Shown: positions 26,610 through 36,620, counted from the first letter of the stretch. The stretch is 64,000 bases of DNA from Mucilaginibacter lacusdianchii (GCF_009770985.1 NZ_WSRW01000003.1:915275-979274), one strand, 5' to 3'. Numbers and translations: made by a program. Notes: generated by a model from the sequence alone, not told the origin.

Positions 26610-27725
26610 TTAATTTAACTGTTGCAATTTAGTATTTATCTTCTGTAATTGGGATTCGTTACCCGTTTTTGCATAAATCTGTTGTAGCAACTGTAAGGTT
26701 ATAACGCTTTTTGGCGACATTTCATATGCTCGTTGTAACCAAACTGCAGCCCTTGATAAATACTGAGAAACTTCTGACGGATTAGACTTTTTTGTGCTTA
26801 GCTTTAAATACAACAAACCTAAATTAAATACCGGTTCATAGTTAGCGTTGTTTAAGTCTATAGAGCGAAGATAAAGCGACTCTGCCCTATCGTATTTTTT
26901 TAAGCGGTCATAACAATTTGCAGCCACAAAAGAAACTTCGGCATTGTTCGGGTTTTCGTCCAGCAAACGTGGCAAAAGCGGTTCTAAGGCTTTGTAATCT
27001 TCTCTGTTGCTGTAAATGTTAGCCTCTTCTAAAAGCAGGCTCTTCTCTGCTGGTAAAAACCTCCGTCCTTTTTGTAAAACATCAAGTGCTTTGGCCGTGT
27101 CTCCCATGGTTTTATAAATATTGGCAGTTGCCATTACATATTCAAGTCGGGTACTATCGGCAGTAAGCAAAGTGTTGTAATGTTTTACTGCTTCTTGCAA
27201 ATTGCCGTTTTTACTCTCGGCGTAGGCAATGTAGGCATTGATCGGCGAAAATTTAGGCGTATATGCTTGTGCTTTTTTAAAGTTCTCAACTGCATCGTTA
27301 TAATTTAAACGATGAAGACTTTCAAAACCCTGCCTGATGAAAACATTTGCCAGGCAACGTTTTGCAAAATCGATTTCAGTTTGATACTTGTAAATTTTTT
27401 TCCGTTCCGATAGTGTGTTTAATAACTCACTGGTTTTATCTACAAAATCGGCAGGACGGTTTTGCTGGTTGGTAGAATCTACATAAGCAATGCTTGCGTA
27501 AACAATTGCTTTGTATACATTTTTTTCCAGATTTGAGGAATCAGATTTGGTTCTGATTAAACTGTCTACCGATTTTTTGGCGCTGGTTAAATATTTAATT
27601 TCAGCTTTTTGACGGTAAAAGGCCAGGTTATTCACCACCACCTTTAGCGCTTCTGATTGACAGAAGGCTAAAGGCGTAGTGAAAAGTACTGTTAAAACCG
27701 ATAAGATTATTTTACGGCTTATCAT
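26610..27725 (-). CDS. Secreted tetratricopeptide repeat protein (upstream paralogue)
   Basis: A 371-residue protein with a signal peptide (ending LAFCQ) and at least five TPR-like helix pairs (for example NYNDAVENFKKAQAYTP, NLQEAVKHYNTLL, KYDRAESLYLRSIDL). It starts 5 bp after the gyrA stop and precedes its paralogue by 9 bp, so all three are one operon. Function unknown; the repeats suggest a periplasmic scaffold. Confidence 0.8.
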   Translation of the reverse strand: MISRKIILSVLTVLFTTPLAFCQSEALKVVVNNLAFYRQKAEIKYLTSAKKSVDSLIRTKSDSSNLEKNVYKAIVYASIAYVDSTNQQNRPADFVDKTSELLNTLSERKKIYKYQTEIDFAKRCLANVFIRQGFESLHRLNYNDAVENFKKAQAYTPKFSPINAYIAYAESKNGNLQEAVKHYNTLLTADSTRLEYVMATANIYKTMGDTAKALDVLQKGRRFLPAEKSLLLEEANIYSNREDYKALEPLLPRLLDENPNNAEVSFVAANCYDRLKKYDRAESLYLRSIDLNNANYEPVFNLGLLYLKLSTKKSNPSEVSQYLSRAAVWLQRAYEMSPKSVITLQLLQQIYAKTGNESQLQKINTKLQQLN

Positions 27726-27730
27726 TTTAA

Positions 27731-30295
27731 TTATTCATTTTCTTCGTCAGCAGGCGACTCAGGGTTTTCTTCTTCAGGTGTTTCTTCTGAGGATATAATA
27801 CCTGTTTCTTCCAGCGCTTGTTGGAGTTCTTCCTCCTCGCTATGCTCAATTTTGGCTACTGATGCAATTTCATCCCCTTCCTTAAGCGATATCAATCTCA
27901 CACCTTGTGTTGCACGGCCCATAACCCGTAGTTCATTCATTGCAATACGGATGATAATGCCCGAGCGGTTGATGATCATCAGGTCATCTGTATCAGTAAC
28001 ATCTTTTATGGCAACAAGTTTTCCGGTTTTTTCGGTAACGTTAATGGTTTTAACACCTTTACCACCCCTATTTGTTACACGGTAATCTTCGATGTCTGTA
28101 CGTTTGCCATAACCTTTTTCTGATACAACCAATACGGTGGTTTCAGGATCGTTAATAGCAATCATGCCTACAACTTCATCCTTATCGTCTTCTAATGTGA
28201 TACCACGAACGCCAGTAGCTGTACGGCCCATTGGTCTAACGGTTGATTCATTAAAACGAATCGCCCGTCCTGATTTCAATGCCATTACCACTTCACTGTT
28301 GCCAGTAGTCAGTGTTGCTTCTAGCAAAGAGTCACCATCGTTGATGTTGATAGCATTGATACCATTAGCACGCGGACGTGAATATGCTTCTAAAGAAGTT
28401 TTCTTTATAGTACCTTTAGAGGTACACATGATGATGAAGTTGTTTTCCAAATATTCTTGGTCCTTCAAATTAACAACTTTGATGTAAGCCTTAATTTTTT
28501 CCTCTTTTGGAATGCTGATAATGTTCTGAATTGCCCGTCCTTTTGAGGTACGTGTGCCTTCAGGAATTTCAAATACCCGCAACCAGAAACAACGGCCAGC
28601 TTCTGTAAAGAACAGCATGTAGTTGTGATTAGAGGCAACCAGCAAGTGTTCAATGAAATCTTCGTCACGGCTGTTACTTCCCAGAGCGCCTTTACCACCT
28701 CTGCCCTGACGGCGATATTCTGTTAAAGGTGTACGTTTAATATAACCTTCATGCGATATAGTGATTACCACGTCTTCATCTTCAATGAAGTCTTCGGTCA
28801 TCATCTCGGCAGTAGAGTGTACCATTTCGGTTTTACGCTCATCACCGTATTTGTCTCTGATTTCCAGCAGTTCGTCTTTAACTATCTGCATTTGCAGACC
28901 CTCATCGGCCAAAATTGATTTGTAATATTCAATTTGCTTCATTAGCTCGGCATACTCCTCTTTGATCTTATCACGCTCCAGACCGGTTAACCGGCGCAGC
29001 GTCATATCCAAAATTGCACGGGCTTGAATTTCAGTCAAATTAAACTGAGTCATTAAACCTTCACGTGCTTCTTCTGGAGTTGATGATGCACGAATCAGGC
29101 GTATAACCTCGTCCAAGTGATCCAATGCAATTAGCAAGCCTTCTAATATGTGGGCACGCTTTTCTGCTTCAGACAGTTCATATTTGGTACGGCGTACAAT
29201 TACTTCCTGGCGATGCTCAACAAAGTGAAAAATCAAATCTTTCAAATTCAGCAACATCGGCCGGCCTTTAACCAAGGCAATGTTATTGATGCTAAATGAA
29301 GTTTGCAGCGACGTGTATTTATAAAGATTGTTCAGCACAATTGCAGCGTTGGCATCGCGCTTAATTTCATATACAACACGTATACCTTCACGGCTCGATT
29401 CGTCGCGTATGGTTGATATGCCTTCAATCTTTTTCTCATTTACCAAATCAGCTGTGCGCTCAATCATTTGAGCTTTGTTAATTTGATAAGGAATTTCAGT
29501 CACCACAATACGCTCGCGGTCGCCATTAAAAGTTTCAATCTCGGCACGGGCACGCATTACAATCCGGCCGCGGCCTGTTTCAAAAGCTTCGCGCGCGCCA
29601 TCAAAACCATAAATGATACCACCGGTCGGAAAATCCGGACCTTTAATATATTGCATTAACTCGCTAATCTCAATTTCGCGTTTGTCAATAAATGCAACAG
29701 TCGCATCAATAACTTCAGATAAGTTGTGCGGCGCCATGTTGGTAGCCATACCTACCGCAATACCCGAAGCACCGTTAACCAGCAAATTTGGAATTTTAGC
29801 CGGTAACACAGACGGCTCTTCAAGCGAGTCGTCAAAGTTGAGCTGATAATCAATCGTGTCTTTGTTGATATCAGCAAGCATCTCTTCAGCAATTTTTTGC
29901 AGGCGTGCCTCGGTGTAACGCATTGCCGCCGGGCTGTCGCCATCTAAAGAGCCGTAATTACCTTGGCCATCTACCAACGGATAACGCAAGCTCCAATCCT
30001 GAGCCATACGTACCATGGTATCGTATACCGACGAGTCGCCGTGCGGGTGGTATTTACCCATCACCTCGCCCACTATACGGGCCGATTTTTTAAAAGGCTT
30101 GTTGTTATTCAATCCTAAATCGAGCATACCAAACAATACGCGTCTGTGAACTGGTTTCAAGCCGTCGCGCACATCAGGCAAAGCACGAGATACGATAACC
30201 GACATTGAATAATCAATGTAAGCCGATCGCATTTCTTCATCAATATTTATAGGAATTATTCTGTTGGTTTGTTGTGAATTATCTTCAGCCATCAA
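27731..30295 (-). CDS. gyrA: DNA gyrase subunit A
   Basis: The 854-residue breakage-reunion subunit of DNA gyrase. The active-site Tyr is Tyr127 ([10 protein letters not shown]). The quinolone-resistance region reads [10 protein letters not shown], with Ser88 and Asp92 equivalent to E. coli Ser83 and Asp87, so the common resistance substitutions are absent. The C-terminal beta-pinwheel contains GRGGKG-type boxes (GyrA box) and the protein ends in a long acidic tail ([18 protein letters not shown]). It leads an operon with two TPR genes. A terminator of the upstream lipoprotein gene separates it from that gene. Confidence 0.97.
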   Translation of the reverse strand: MMAEDNSQQTNRIIPINIDEEMRSAYIDYSMSVIVSRALPDVRDGLKPVHRRVLFGMLDLGLNNNKPFKKSARIVGEVMGKYHPHGDSSVYDTMVRMAQDWSLRYPLVDGQGNYGSLDGDSPAAMRYTEARLQKIAEEMLADINKDTIDYQLNFDDSLEEPSVLPAKIPNLLVNGASGIAVGMATNMAPHNLSEVIDATVAFIDKREIEISELMQYIKGPDFPTGGIIYGFDGAREAFETGRGRIVMRARAEIETFNGDRERIVVTEIPYQINKAQMIERTADLVNEKKIEGISTIRDESSREGIRVVYEIKRDANAAIVLNNLYKYTSLQTSFSINNIALVKGRPMLLNLKDLIFHFVEHRQEVIVRRTKYELSEAEKRAHILEGLLIALDHLDEVIRLIRASSTPEEAREGLMTQFNLTEIQARAILDMTLRRLTGLERDKIKEEYAELMKQIEYYKSILADEGLQMQIVKDELLEIRDKYGDERKTEMVHSTAEMMTEDFIEDEDVVITISHEGYIKRTPLTEYRRQGRGGKGALGSNSRDEDFIEHLLVASNHNYMLFFTEAGRCFWLRVFEIPEGTRTSKGRAIQNIISIPKEEKIKAYIKVVNLKDQEYLENNFIIMCTSKGTIKKTSLEAYSRPRANGINAININDGDSLLEATLTTGNSEVVMALKSGRAIRFNESTVRPMGRTATGVRGITLEDDKDEVVGMIAINDPETTVLVVSEKGYGKRTDIEDYRVTNRGGKGVKTINVTEKTGKLVAIKDVTDTDDLMIINRSGIIIRIAMNELRVMGRATQGVRLISLKEGDEIASVAKIEHSEEEELQQALEETGIISSEETPEEENPESPADEENE

Positions 30296-30381
30296 TTAGA
30301 ATTTTTGTAGAAAAAAAATGCTCAAATACCTTAGGTCGATGTGTTAAATGAACTTGCGAATATACGAAAATTAAGGCAAAC

Positions 30382-30423
30382 AGCTGGCTTTTTTACCAAC
30401 ATTGTATAGGTAAAAAGCTAGCT
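30382..30423 (-). terminator. Terminator hairpin after the small lipoprotein gene
   Basis: AGCTGGCTTTTTTACC (30382-30397) and GGTAAAAAGCTAGCT (30409-30423) form a long stem with one bulge. It lies between the lipoprotein stop and the gyrA start on the minus strand. Confidence 0.6.
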
Positions 30424-30467
30424 TTAAGACTTGAAATAATAGGAAAGAAAATATATTTTTAAGTAAC

Positions 30468-30872
30468 TTATTTTACTCTAACCCAATACTCTTCCACCAC
30501 CATGCCGGTTGGTAGCTTTCCGTCAAATGTAAGCGTATCGTTCTTGATTTGATAGTGATATCGTAAAGTTACCCCCGTCAAGTTAGATGGTTGAGTGCTA
30601 TAGGTTTCGGTTTCCATACAGCTATCGCCAGATAATTTGTAATTACCGGCCTGAAACTTTTGAGGTGTAGTTCCATCCTCTAACATAAAAGCTTCAAATT
30701 TGCTTCCTTTGTATGTGCGTTGCAGTTTGTAGCCTTCTGTTCCACCCTCTTTTTGGCCGTTGTAAATTCCGCCGTTAAACTGCCAGGTGCCTTCTAAGTC
30801 ACTTTTTCCGACGCAACCTAATAGCGCTACAGTGGTCATGTAAATTGATACAGTTTTTCCAATCCAATTCAT
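30468..30872 (-). CDS. Small lipocalin-like lipoprotein, hypothetical
   Basis: A 134-residue protein with a lipobox (ALLGC near residue 20) and a beta-rich domain starting DLEGTWQFNGG, the W-containing motif common at the start of lipocalin-like or DUF4488-type domains. It ends VVEEYWVRVK. Ligand and role are unknown. A shorter start (MTTVALLGC) is possible. It is a single gene bounded by a terminator. Confidence 0.65.
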   Translation of the reverse strand: MNWIGKTVSIYMTTVALLGCVGKSDLEGTWQFNGGIYNGQKEGGTEGYKLQRTYKGSKFEAFMLEDGTTPQKFQAGNYKLSGDSCMETETYSTQPSNLTGVTLRYHYQIKNDTLTFDGKLPTGMVVEEYWVRVK

Positions 30873-30978
30873 GCGGATAGTTTAAGATTTTTAACTAAAA
30901 TGTTATTTGACCACAAGCTTTCAATTTGCTGTTTGCCTCATCATAACGGATATATTAATAATAAAGGTCGAGTTAGTA

Positions 30979-31890
30979 TTAAACCCAGTTTATTCCCTTT
31001 TTTAACAAGCTTAATGTTTTTTCTTCGGCACTGCCGGGTTCTGGCTGATGATTATATACCCATTTAGCAGTTGGTGGCAAACTCATCAATATAGATTCAA
31101 TCCGGCCATTGGTTTCCAAACCAAACTTTGTACCAGCATCATAAACCAAGTTAAATTCAGCATAGCGACTACGACGAAGGTATTGCCATAATTGTTCCTG
31201 TTCGGTAAACGGTTCATTTCTATGACGGTTCACCAACTCTGTATAAACCGGTGCAAATGTCCGTCCTAAAGATTTTGAGAATTCCAGTATGTCTATCCAG
31301 CTAATATCCTCTGTAGCAGTTAAGCGGTCGTAAAATATGCCACCTATTCCTCGGGTTTCTGCGCGGTGTTTAATAAAAAAATAGTCATCGGCCCAAACTT
31401 TAAAACGATGATAAAAATCTGAGTGGTACTTATCGCAAACTGCTTTTAAGCTACTATGAAAGAAGCGCGCATCGTTTTCAAATACATAATGTGGTGTAAG
31501 GTCTATGCCTCCGCCAAACCAGCGCAAGGGCTGATCGTTGACAAAAGATGAAGGCATTTCAAAATACCGGATATTCATGTGAATAATAGGTACCAGCGGA
31601 TGATTAGGATGCATAACAATAGACACACCGGTAGCAAAAAAGTCATCTTGCTCCACTTTGAACGCTTTTTTTACAGCTTCAGGAAGACGACCGTGTACAG
31701 CCGAAAAGTTGACGCCACCTTTTTCAAGCACGCTGCCATTTTGAATGATGCGTGTGCGGCCACCACCTCCACCGTCACGTTCCCATACTTCTTCTTCAAA
31801 CCTGGCAGCACCATCCAGTTGTGTGAGGCTCTGGCAAATCTCGTCTTGAATGGTTTGGTAATCGGCAGCTATTTGTTCTTTGGTAATCAT
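30979..31890 (-). CDS. hemF: Oxygen-dependent coproporphyrinogen III oxidase
   Basis: Converts coproporphyrinogen III to protoporphyrinogen IX using O2. The 303-residue protein shows the family blocks GGGGRTRI, GVNFSAVHG, FGGGIDLTPHY, RAETRGIGGIFYD and YAEFNLVYDAGTKFGL. ATG 31890 is used; the frame continues to a TTG codon at 31908, but that lies inside the -7 region. Use of HemF implies growth with oxygen. It lies downstream of an MFS gene but has its own promoter. Confidence 0.96.
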   Translation of the reverse strand: MITKEQIAADYQTIQDEICQSLTQLDGAARFEEEVWERDGGGGGRTRIIQNGSVLEKGGVNFSAVHGRLPEAVKKAFKVEQDDFFATGVSIVMHPNHPLVPIIHMNIRYFEMPSSFVNDQPLRWFGGGIDLTPHYVFENDARFFHSSLKAVCDKYHSDFYHRFKVWADDYFFIKHRAETRGIGGIFYDRLTATEDISWIDILEFSKSLGRTFAPVYTELVNRHRNEPFTEQEQLWQYLRRSRYAEFNLVYDAGTKFGLETNGRIESILMSLPPTAKWVYNHQPEPGSAEEKTLSLLKKGINWV

Positions 31891-31895
31891 CTCTG

Positions 31896-31926
31896 CAAAG
31901 ATGCACAATTGGTTCTATTGCAGCAA
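31896..31926 (-). promoter_or_regulatory. Promoter for hemF
   Basis: On the minus strand TTG (31926-31924) and CATCTTTG (31903-31896) are 20 nt apart, one base off the -7 consensus. The -7 ends 5 nt before ATG 31890, again predicting a very short or absent leader. Confidence 0.5.
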
Positions 31927-31933
31927 TCCGATT

Positions 31934-33220
31934 TTAAGAGGCAATGCCCGCCGGCTCTTGCTCTTCTTCTTGTTCAGTGTAATTTAGATCTTTGCCGAAA
32001 GTTTCTTTCAGCTGGCTAAGGGCTGATAATGCTACTAATGTCACTAAAGCCATCATCACATAAGCACTATCAATTTTGCACGTAGCTTCCCGACCGTGTT
32101 GTTTAAAGTATGATACCATCCCCTCAAATGCGAAGGTAATGGGTATCAAGGCCCCGCGAACAAAATTAGGTACCGTAGTGGTTACCGTAGAGCGTATATT
32201 GGTGCCAAACTGCTCAGAAGCTATAGTTACAAAAGTTGCCCAATAACCTACCGAAAAGCCAATAAATAAACAAAGTATTTGAAACTGACCTGGCGTAATA
32301 CCTTTTGCGTTTAAATACAGCAGCACACTAATTACCGATAAGATTTGAAACACCAACATGGTTAGCCTGCGTGATTTGGTTAACTGTGCAAACACACCAG
32401 CAAACATATCACCAACAGATATGCCAATATAAGTAAACATAATGCCAGTACCGGCGCTTAAAGGTTCGGCCGCATGCAGCTCGGCCCCCATTTCGGGCGC
32501 CTGCGATACCAGTATGCCTACCACAAACCATAACGGTAAGCCAATTAATATACAGCTTATATACTTTACAAAGCGGACTTTATTGTTAAACAGCATGAAG
32601 AAATTCCCTCTGGAAACTTCGCTTTCAGCGGCATTTCTAAACATGCCCGACTCGAATGTACCTACTCTTAATAATAGCAGCAGTAATCCTAGACCACCGC
32701 CAATAAAGTAGGCATTTTGCCAACCAAACTTGGCCACTATATTTGCCAATACTGCACCAAATAAACCTACAACGGCCACTATCATGGTGCCATAGCCACG
32801 GTTCTTCTTGCTCATGGTTTCGCTTACCAGGGTAATACCAGCGCCCAGTTCGCCAGCCAGACCAATACCGGCAATGAAACGTACTGTGGCGTATAAAGTA
32901 TATGTAGTGACTAAACCGTTGGCAAAATTTGCCAGCGAGTACAGTAATATCGACCCGAACAGCACTTTTATCCTGCCAAACTTGTCGCCTATTATACCCC
33001 AAAGCAAGCCACCAAGTAACAAGCCCAGCATTTGCATATTAATGATAAACTCGCCTTTGGTGCGTAGCTCCTCCTTATCTAATATTCCAATGTCTTGCAA
33101 GCTCTTAACTCGCACAATCGAAAAAATTAGTAAATCGTATATATCAACAAAATAGCCTAAGGCAGCCACTATAACCAGAAATATAACATTGCGGCTAGCT
33201 TTTGCAGAAGTATCAGTCAT
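31934..33220 (-). CDS. Major facilitator superfamily transporter
   Basis: A 428-residue membrane protein with about 12 helices. The loop 2-3 signature appears as GIIGDKFGRIKVLFG, and helix 4/5 features GIGLAGELGAGITLVSE recall the metabolite:H+ symporter/sugar-transporter-like group. The substrate is unknown. It has a cytoplasmic N-terminus and an acidic C-terminus (EQEEEQEPAG). It is on the same strand as hemF, which has a separate promoter. Confidence 0.88.
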   Translation of the reverse strand: MTDTSAKASRNVIFLVIVAALGYFVDIYDLLIFSIVRVKSLQDIGILDKEELRTKGEFIINMQMLGLLLGGLLWGIIGDKFGRIKVLFGSILLYSLANFANGLVTTYTLYATVRFIAGIGLAGELGAGITLVSETMSKKNRGYGTMIVAVVGLFGAVLANIVAKFGWQNAYFIGGGLGLLLLLLRVGTFESGMFRNAAESEVSRGNFFMLFNNKVRFVKYISCILIGLPLWFVVGILVSQAPEMGAELHAAEPLSAGTGIMFTYIGISVGDMFAGVFAQLTKSRRLTMLVFQILSVISVLLYLNAKGITPGQFQILCLFIGFSVGYWATFVTIASEQFGTNIRSTVTTTVPNFVRGALIPITFAFEGMVSYFKQHGREATCKIDSAYVMMALVTLVALSALSQLKETFGKDLNYTEQEEEQEPAGIAS

Positions 33221-33261
33221 TGTGCCGTTTAAAAATTGTTTGAATTACCAAATTGTTGTTT

Positions 33262-33293
33262 AAAAAAAAAGCCCCTGCTGTAGCAAGGGCTTT
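33262..33293 (-). terminator. Rho-independent terminator of the cold-shock gene
   Basis: On the minus strand AAAGCCCTTGC (33293-33283) pairs with GCAGGGGCTTT (33278-33268), with one G-U pair, followed by a run of Ts to about 33262. Confidence 0.85.
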
Positions 33294-33312
33294 AAATATC
33301 AGAAAAAATTAA

Positions 33313-33510
33313 TTATATTTTTTTAACATTTACAGCTTGTAAACCTTTTCTTCCTTCTTCCACGTCATATTCAACATCATCGTTGTCTTTGATAGCGTTT
33401 ACGCCACCCTGAACGTCTTTAAAATGCACAAACAGGTCTTTACCATCATCTGTAATAATAAAGCCATAACCTTTTTGGGTGTTAAACCATTTTACTTTTC
33501 CAGTTTTCAT
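33313..33510 (-). CDS. Cold-shock domain protein (CspA family)
   Basis: A 65-residue single cold-shock domain with RNP1 (KGYGFI) and RNP2 (LFVHF), which bind single-stranded RNA/DNA as an RNA chaperone. The N-terminus TGKVKWFN is standard. The nearest good -7 element (33616-33623) implies a leader of about 100 nt, as is usual for cold-shock genes. A strong terminator follows, so it is monocistronic. Confidence 0.96.
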   Translation of the reverse strand: MKTGKVKWFNTQKGYGFIITDDGKDLFVHFKDVQGGVNAIKDNDDVEYDVEEGRKGLQAVNVKKI

Positions 33511-33615
33511 AATTATAGTATCGTATAAGTTTATAAGAGATTTATTACTATAGCCAAACTGAAAATTGTAATGTGTTAAGATTCAGAAAGGTATCTGCAA
33601 ATTAAAATATTTTTT

Positions 33616-33623
33616 CAAATATA
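33616..33623 (-). promoter_or_regulatory. -7 promoter element TATATTTG for the cold-shock gene
   Basis: An exact TAnnTTTG match on the minus strand, about 105 nt before the cold-shock ATG. No convincing -33 at normal spacing. Confidence 0.4.
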
Positions 33624-33648
33624 TACATTTAATAAACAAATATTAATT

Positions 33649-34284
33649 TTATTTATTTGGCTGAGGCGTTAAACGCAGATAAGGTTTCACTTCAACATGG
33701 CCTTTAGGAAACTTGGCCGGAATGTCTTCGTTTTTTATAGCAGGCGAAATAACCACCTGATCACCCTCTTGCCAGTCTGCCGGTGTAGATACACTGTAGT
33801 TGGCCGTTAATTGTAAGGAATCGATAACCCGTAAAACTTCCTGAAAGTTGCGACCGGTTGATGCCGGATAAGTGATAATTAATTTAATTGTTTTATCCGG
33901 TGCAATAATGAAAAGAGAACGTACAGTTGCTGTTAGTGAAGCGTTTGGATGGATCATGTCATAAGCTTCTGAAATTTCCCGGTTTTCATCAGCTATAATC
34001 GGAAAGTTGACCTCAACATCTTGAGTTTCATTTATATCATTAATCCATCCTTGGTGCGATTCGACTGAATCGACACTTAGTGCAATAACTTTAACGTTAC
34101 GCTTAGCAAACTCATCTTTCAATGCAGCTGTTCTACCTAACTCTGTGGTACATACCGGGGTATAATCGCCTGGGTGCGAAAATAGCACTGCCCAGCTGTC
34201 CCCTAAATATTCGTAAAAATCTATTTCCCCTTCAGAGGTCTGTGCCTTAAAATTGGGGGCTTTATCGCCTAATCTTAAACTCAT
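33649..34284 (-). CDS. Peroxiredoxin (Prx6-type, 1-Cys)
   Basis: A 211-residue thiol peroxidase. The peroxidatic Cys45 is in HPGDYTPVCTTELG, the Prx6-group motif, and the C-terminal extension with PADWQEGDQVVI fits that subfamily. There is no obvious resolving Cys, so it is likely 1-Cys. It is cytoplasmic. A well-formed promoter (34336-34366) precedes it. Confidence 0.95.
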   Translation of the reverse strand: MSLRLGDKAPNFKAQTSEGEIDFYEYLGDSWAVLFSHPGDYTPVCTTELGRTAALKDEFAKRNVKVIALSVDSVESHQGWINDINETQDVEVNFPIIADENREISEAYDMIHPNASLTATVRSLFIIAPDKTIKLIITYPASTGRNFQEVLRVIDSLQLTANYSVSTPADWQEGDQVVISPAIKNEDIPAKFPKGHVEVKPYLRLTPQPNK

Positions 34285-34335
34285 GGTTTTATTTATTTAA
34301 TTGTTTGAACTGGTTGACAGGTAAAAGTAAGTGAA

Positions 34336-34366
34336 CAAATGTAATAACTACAAAATCTATAGACAA
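34336..34366 (-). promoter_or_regulatory. Promoter for the peroxiredoxin gene
   Basis: On the minus strand TTG (34366-34364) and TACATTTG (34343-34336) are separated by exactly 20 nt, a full match to the Bacteroidota consensus. The leader is about 45 nt. Confidence 0.6.
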
Positions 34367-34424
34367 TATGCGTGCAAATTAACGTTTAGCTGACAACATA
34401 CTTAGCTTAATAGCTTCCAACTAT

Positions 34425-36620
34425 TCATTCTTGTCCTATTGTGGAGTTGATTGACAAGGCTCTTAACAACTGTCGAACTTCGGACGGATTGCGCAAATAA
34501 AACTTTGCTGCCGAAGAGCCGCTACCTACCTTAATGGTAACTGAATTATCGGGTAAAGCTTTAAATGTATCTTCATCAGTTAAATCATCACCTAAGGCCA
34601 TTATAAAATCATAGTCGCCTTGGTCAACCAAGCCCAGCGCAGCTTTGCCTTTGTTAATTTCCATATTCTTTACCTCTACCACTTTGTCGCCGGGTAACAG
34701 TTGTAAACCTTTATCTGTTGCTAAATATTTGAGGGTATTCATTAATTCGTTGGCACGCAATTCACCTAATCCTTTTTGAGCCTTACGGTAATGCCACACC
34801 AACGAATATGATTTTTCTTCTATAAATGACCCTGGTGTACGATCGACGTATTTTTGCATGATATCAAAAAGTTCAGGTTTCCAGGTAGTAGATAGACCAT
34901 TAACCTTATGCCATTCCATTCCTTGCTGTTTGAACCATGCGCCATGTTCGGCTATCAGGTAAATGTTTTTATCGCCAAACCATTCATTTAAGTTTTCATG
35001 TTTACGACCACTAATCAGCACCAAGTGATTGGCCGGATCCAGCATAAGCTCATTTAGGATACTATAAAGATCACTATCCGGAACGGCTTGATTTACATTA
35101 GGCTGAAAATCAACCAACGTGCCATCATAATCCAAAAATATCAAACGCTTGCTTGTACTTTTATAGCGATTGATGATAGACTGTTTAGTAGAGCCCTCCA
35201 CATGACGGGTTTGCATGGAGCGTTGCATCAGTTTAACTTCATTTAAACGTTCCATAAAAAGATCTACCCAATGCGCTACATTAAACTTGCTTACTACCTG
35301 TCGCATTTGCTGCATCCTGGCGTTTTGCTCGTCAAGCGGCATGTTTAATGCTTGTATAATAGCATCTTTTACCTGTATAATATTGTTTGGGTTAACTATC
35401 AATGCGTCAATTAATTCGCGAGATGCACCTGCCATTTCACTTAATATTAATACACCGTCGTTATTAACCCTGCTGGCTATATATTCTTTGCTCACCAAAT
35501 TCATGCCGTCGCGCATTGGCGTTACCAAGCAAACTTCTGCACTGGCATATAAAGCGGCCAATGTTTCAAATGGTACAGACCGGTAAAAGTAATTTACTGG
35601 TGTCCAATCCATAGTGCGGTACATCGAATTGATGTTACCCACACGTTTGTCAATCTGATTGCGTAACTCGGCATATTGCGGGACTTTATCACGAGAAGGC
35701 ACAACTACCATGTATAATGTCACTTTACCAATATACTCTGGATGTTGCTGAAGCATTAATTCAAAGGCCTGCAATCGCTGCAAAATACCTTTGCTATAAT
35801 CAAGGCGGTCTATGGATAAGATCAGCTTACTTTCTTTGAATACATCTTTTATCTGCTGCATCTGTTCCTGTACGTCTGGGTCGCTTACCGCATCTTCATA
35901 TTTTTTGTTATCAATACCCATCGGGAACGATTCGGCCACAACATAGCGGTCTTTACAGGCTATGATGTTTGAGGAAATAGGCATTGGCAATAAGCGGGAT
36001 ACTGCACTCAGGAAGTGTCTTACATCGTCGAATGTATGGAAGCCTACTAAATCGGCGCCTAACATGCCTTGTAATAATTCGCTACGCCATGGAATAAGGC
36101 GAAACATTTCATGCGATGGGAACGGAATATGTAAAAAGAAGCCGATCGAAACGTCCGGGCGTTCAGCGCGTATCAATTCAGGTAAAAGAAGTAACTGATA
36201 ATCATGTATCCAAATGGTGTCGTTAGGCTCGGCTACAGCTAGTATTGCTTCTTTAAACTTTTGGTTTACGCTTTGGTAATAGTCCCAATGCGACGGTTTG
36301 TAAGTGGTATATGTTGATGCATAGTAATGAAATACAGGCCAAAGTACTTCGTTTGAAAAACCTTCATAAAACTGGCTGATATCATCTTGTGTTAAATATA
36401 CTGGTATCAGGCTAAGTTCTTTCAGTTGTTCATTTACGGTTGTCTTATTATCTTCATCAATAGCTTGACCTGGCCATCCTATCCATACATTTCCATCGGT
36501 TTTATATATTGATCCCAAGCCGGTGGCTAAACCGCCTTCGCTTGGCTTTAAAAGCAGTTGTCCATCGTTATCCTGTATTTTAACAGGCAATCGGTTAGAA
36601 ACAATAATCGTTTTAGGCAT
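34425..36620 (-). CDS. Fused trehalose-6-phosphate synthase/trehalose-6-phosphate phosphatase
   Basis: A 731-residue bifunctional enzyme making trehalose from UDP-glucose and glucose-6-phosphate. The N-terminal OtsA domain (GT20; about 1-465) begins TIIVSNRLPV and has WIHDYQLLLLPEL and SIDRLDYSKGI. The C-terminal OtsB domain (HAD phosphatase; about 490-731) has FLDYDGTLVDF with the nucleophile Asp, LISGRKHENL and the acidic GDDLTDED. Fusion means the intermediate is processed by one protein. Trehalose is likely an osmo- or desiccation protectant. Confidence 0.96.
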   Translation of the reverse strand: MPKTIIVSNRLPVKIQDNDGQLLLKPSEGGLATGLGSIYKTDGNVWIGWPGQAIDEDNKTTVNEQLKELSLIPVYLTQDDISQFYEGFSNEVLWPVFHYYASTYTTYKPSHWDYYQSVNQKFKEAILAVAEPNDTIWIHDYQLLLLPELIRAERPDVSIGFFLHIPFPSHEMFRLIPWRSELLQGMLGADLVGFHTFDDVRHFLSAVSRLLPMPISSNIIACKDRYVVAESFPMGIDNKKYEDAVSDPDVQEQMQQIKDVFKESKLILSIDRLDYSKGILQRLQAFELMLQQHPEYIGKVTLYMVVVPSRDKVPQYAELRNQIDKRVGNINSMYRTMDWTPVNYFYRSVPFETLAALYASAEVCLVTPMRDGMNLVSKEYIASRVNNDGVLILSEMAGASRELIDALIVNPNNIIQVKDAIIQALNMPLDEQNARMQQMRQVVSKFNVAHWVDLFMERLNEVKLMQRSMQTRHVEGSTKQSIINRYKSTSKRLIFLDYDGTLVDFQPNVNQAVPDSDLYSILNELMLDPANHLVLISGRKHENLNEWFGDKNIYLIAEHGAWFKQQGMEWHKVNGLSTTWKPELFDIMQKYVDRTPGSFIEEKSYSLVWHYRKAQKGLGELRANELMNTLKYLATDKGLQLLPGDKVVEVKNMEINKGKAALGLVDQGDYDFIMALGDDLTDEDTFKALPDNSVTIKVGSGSSAAKFYLRNPSEVRQLLRALSINSTIGQE

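Noticed and set aside
28137-28487. Open frames antisense to gyrA (several of 60-116 codons)
   Set aside because: They mirror the conserved GyrA coding strand and have no promoter or family resemblance.
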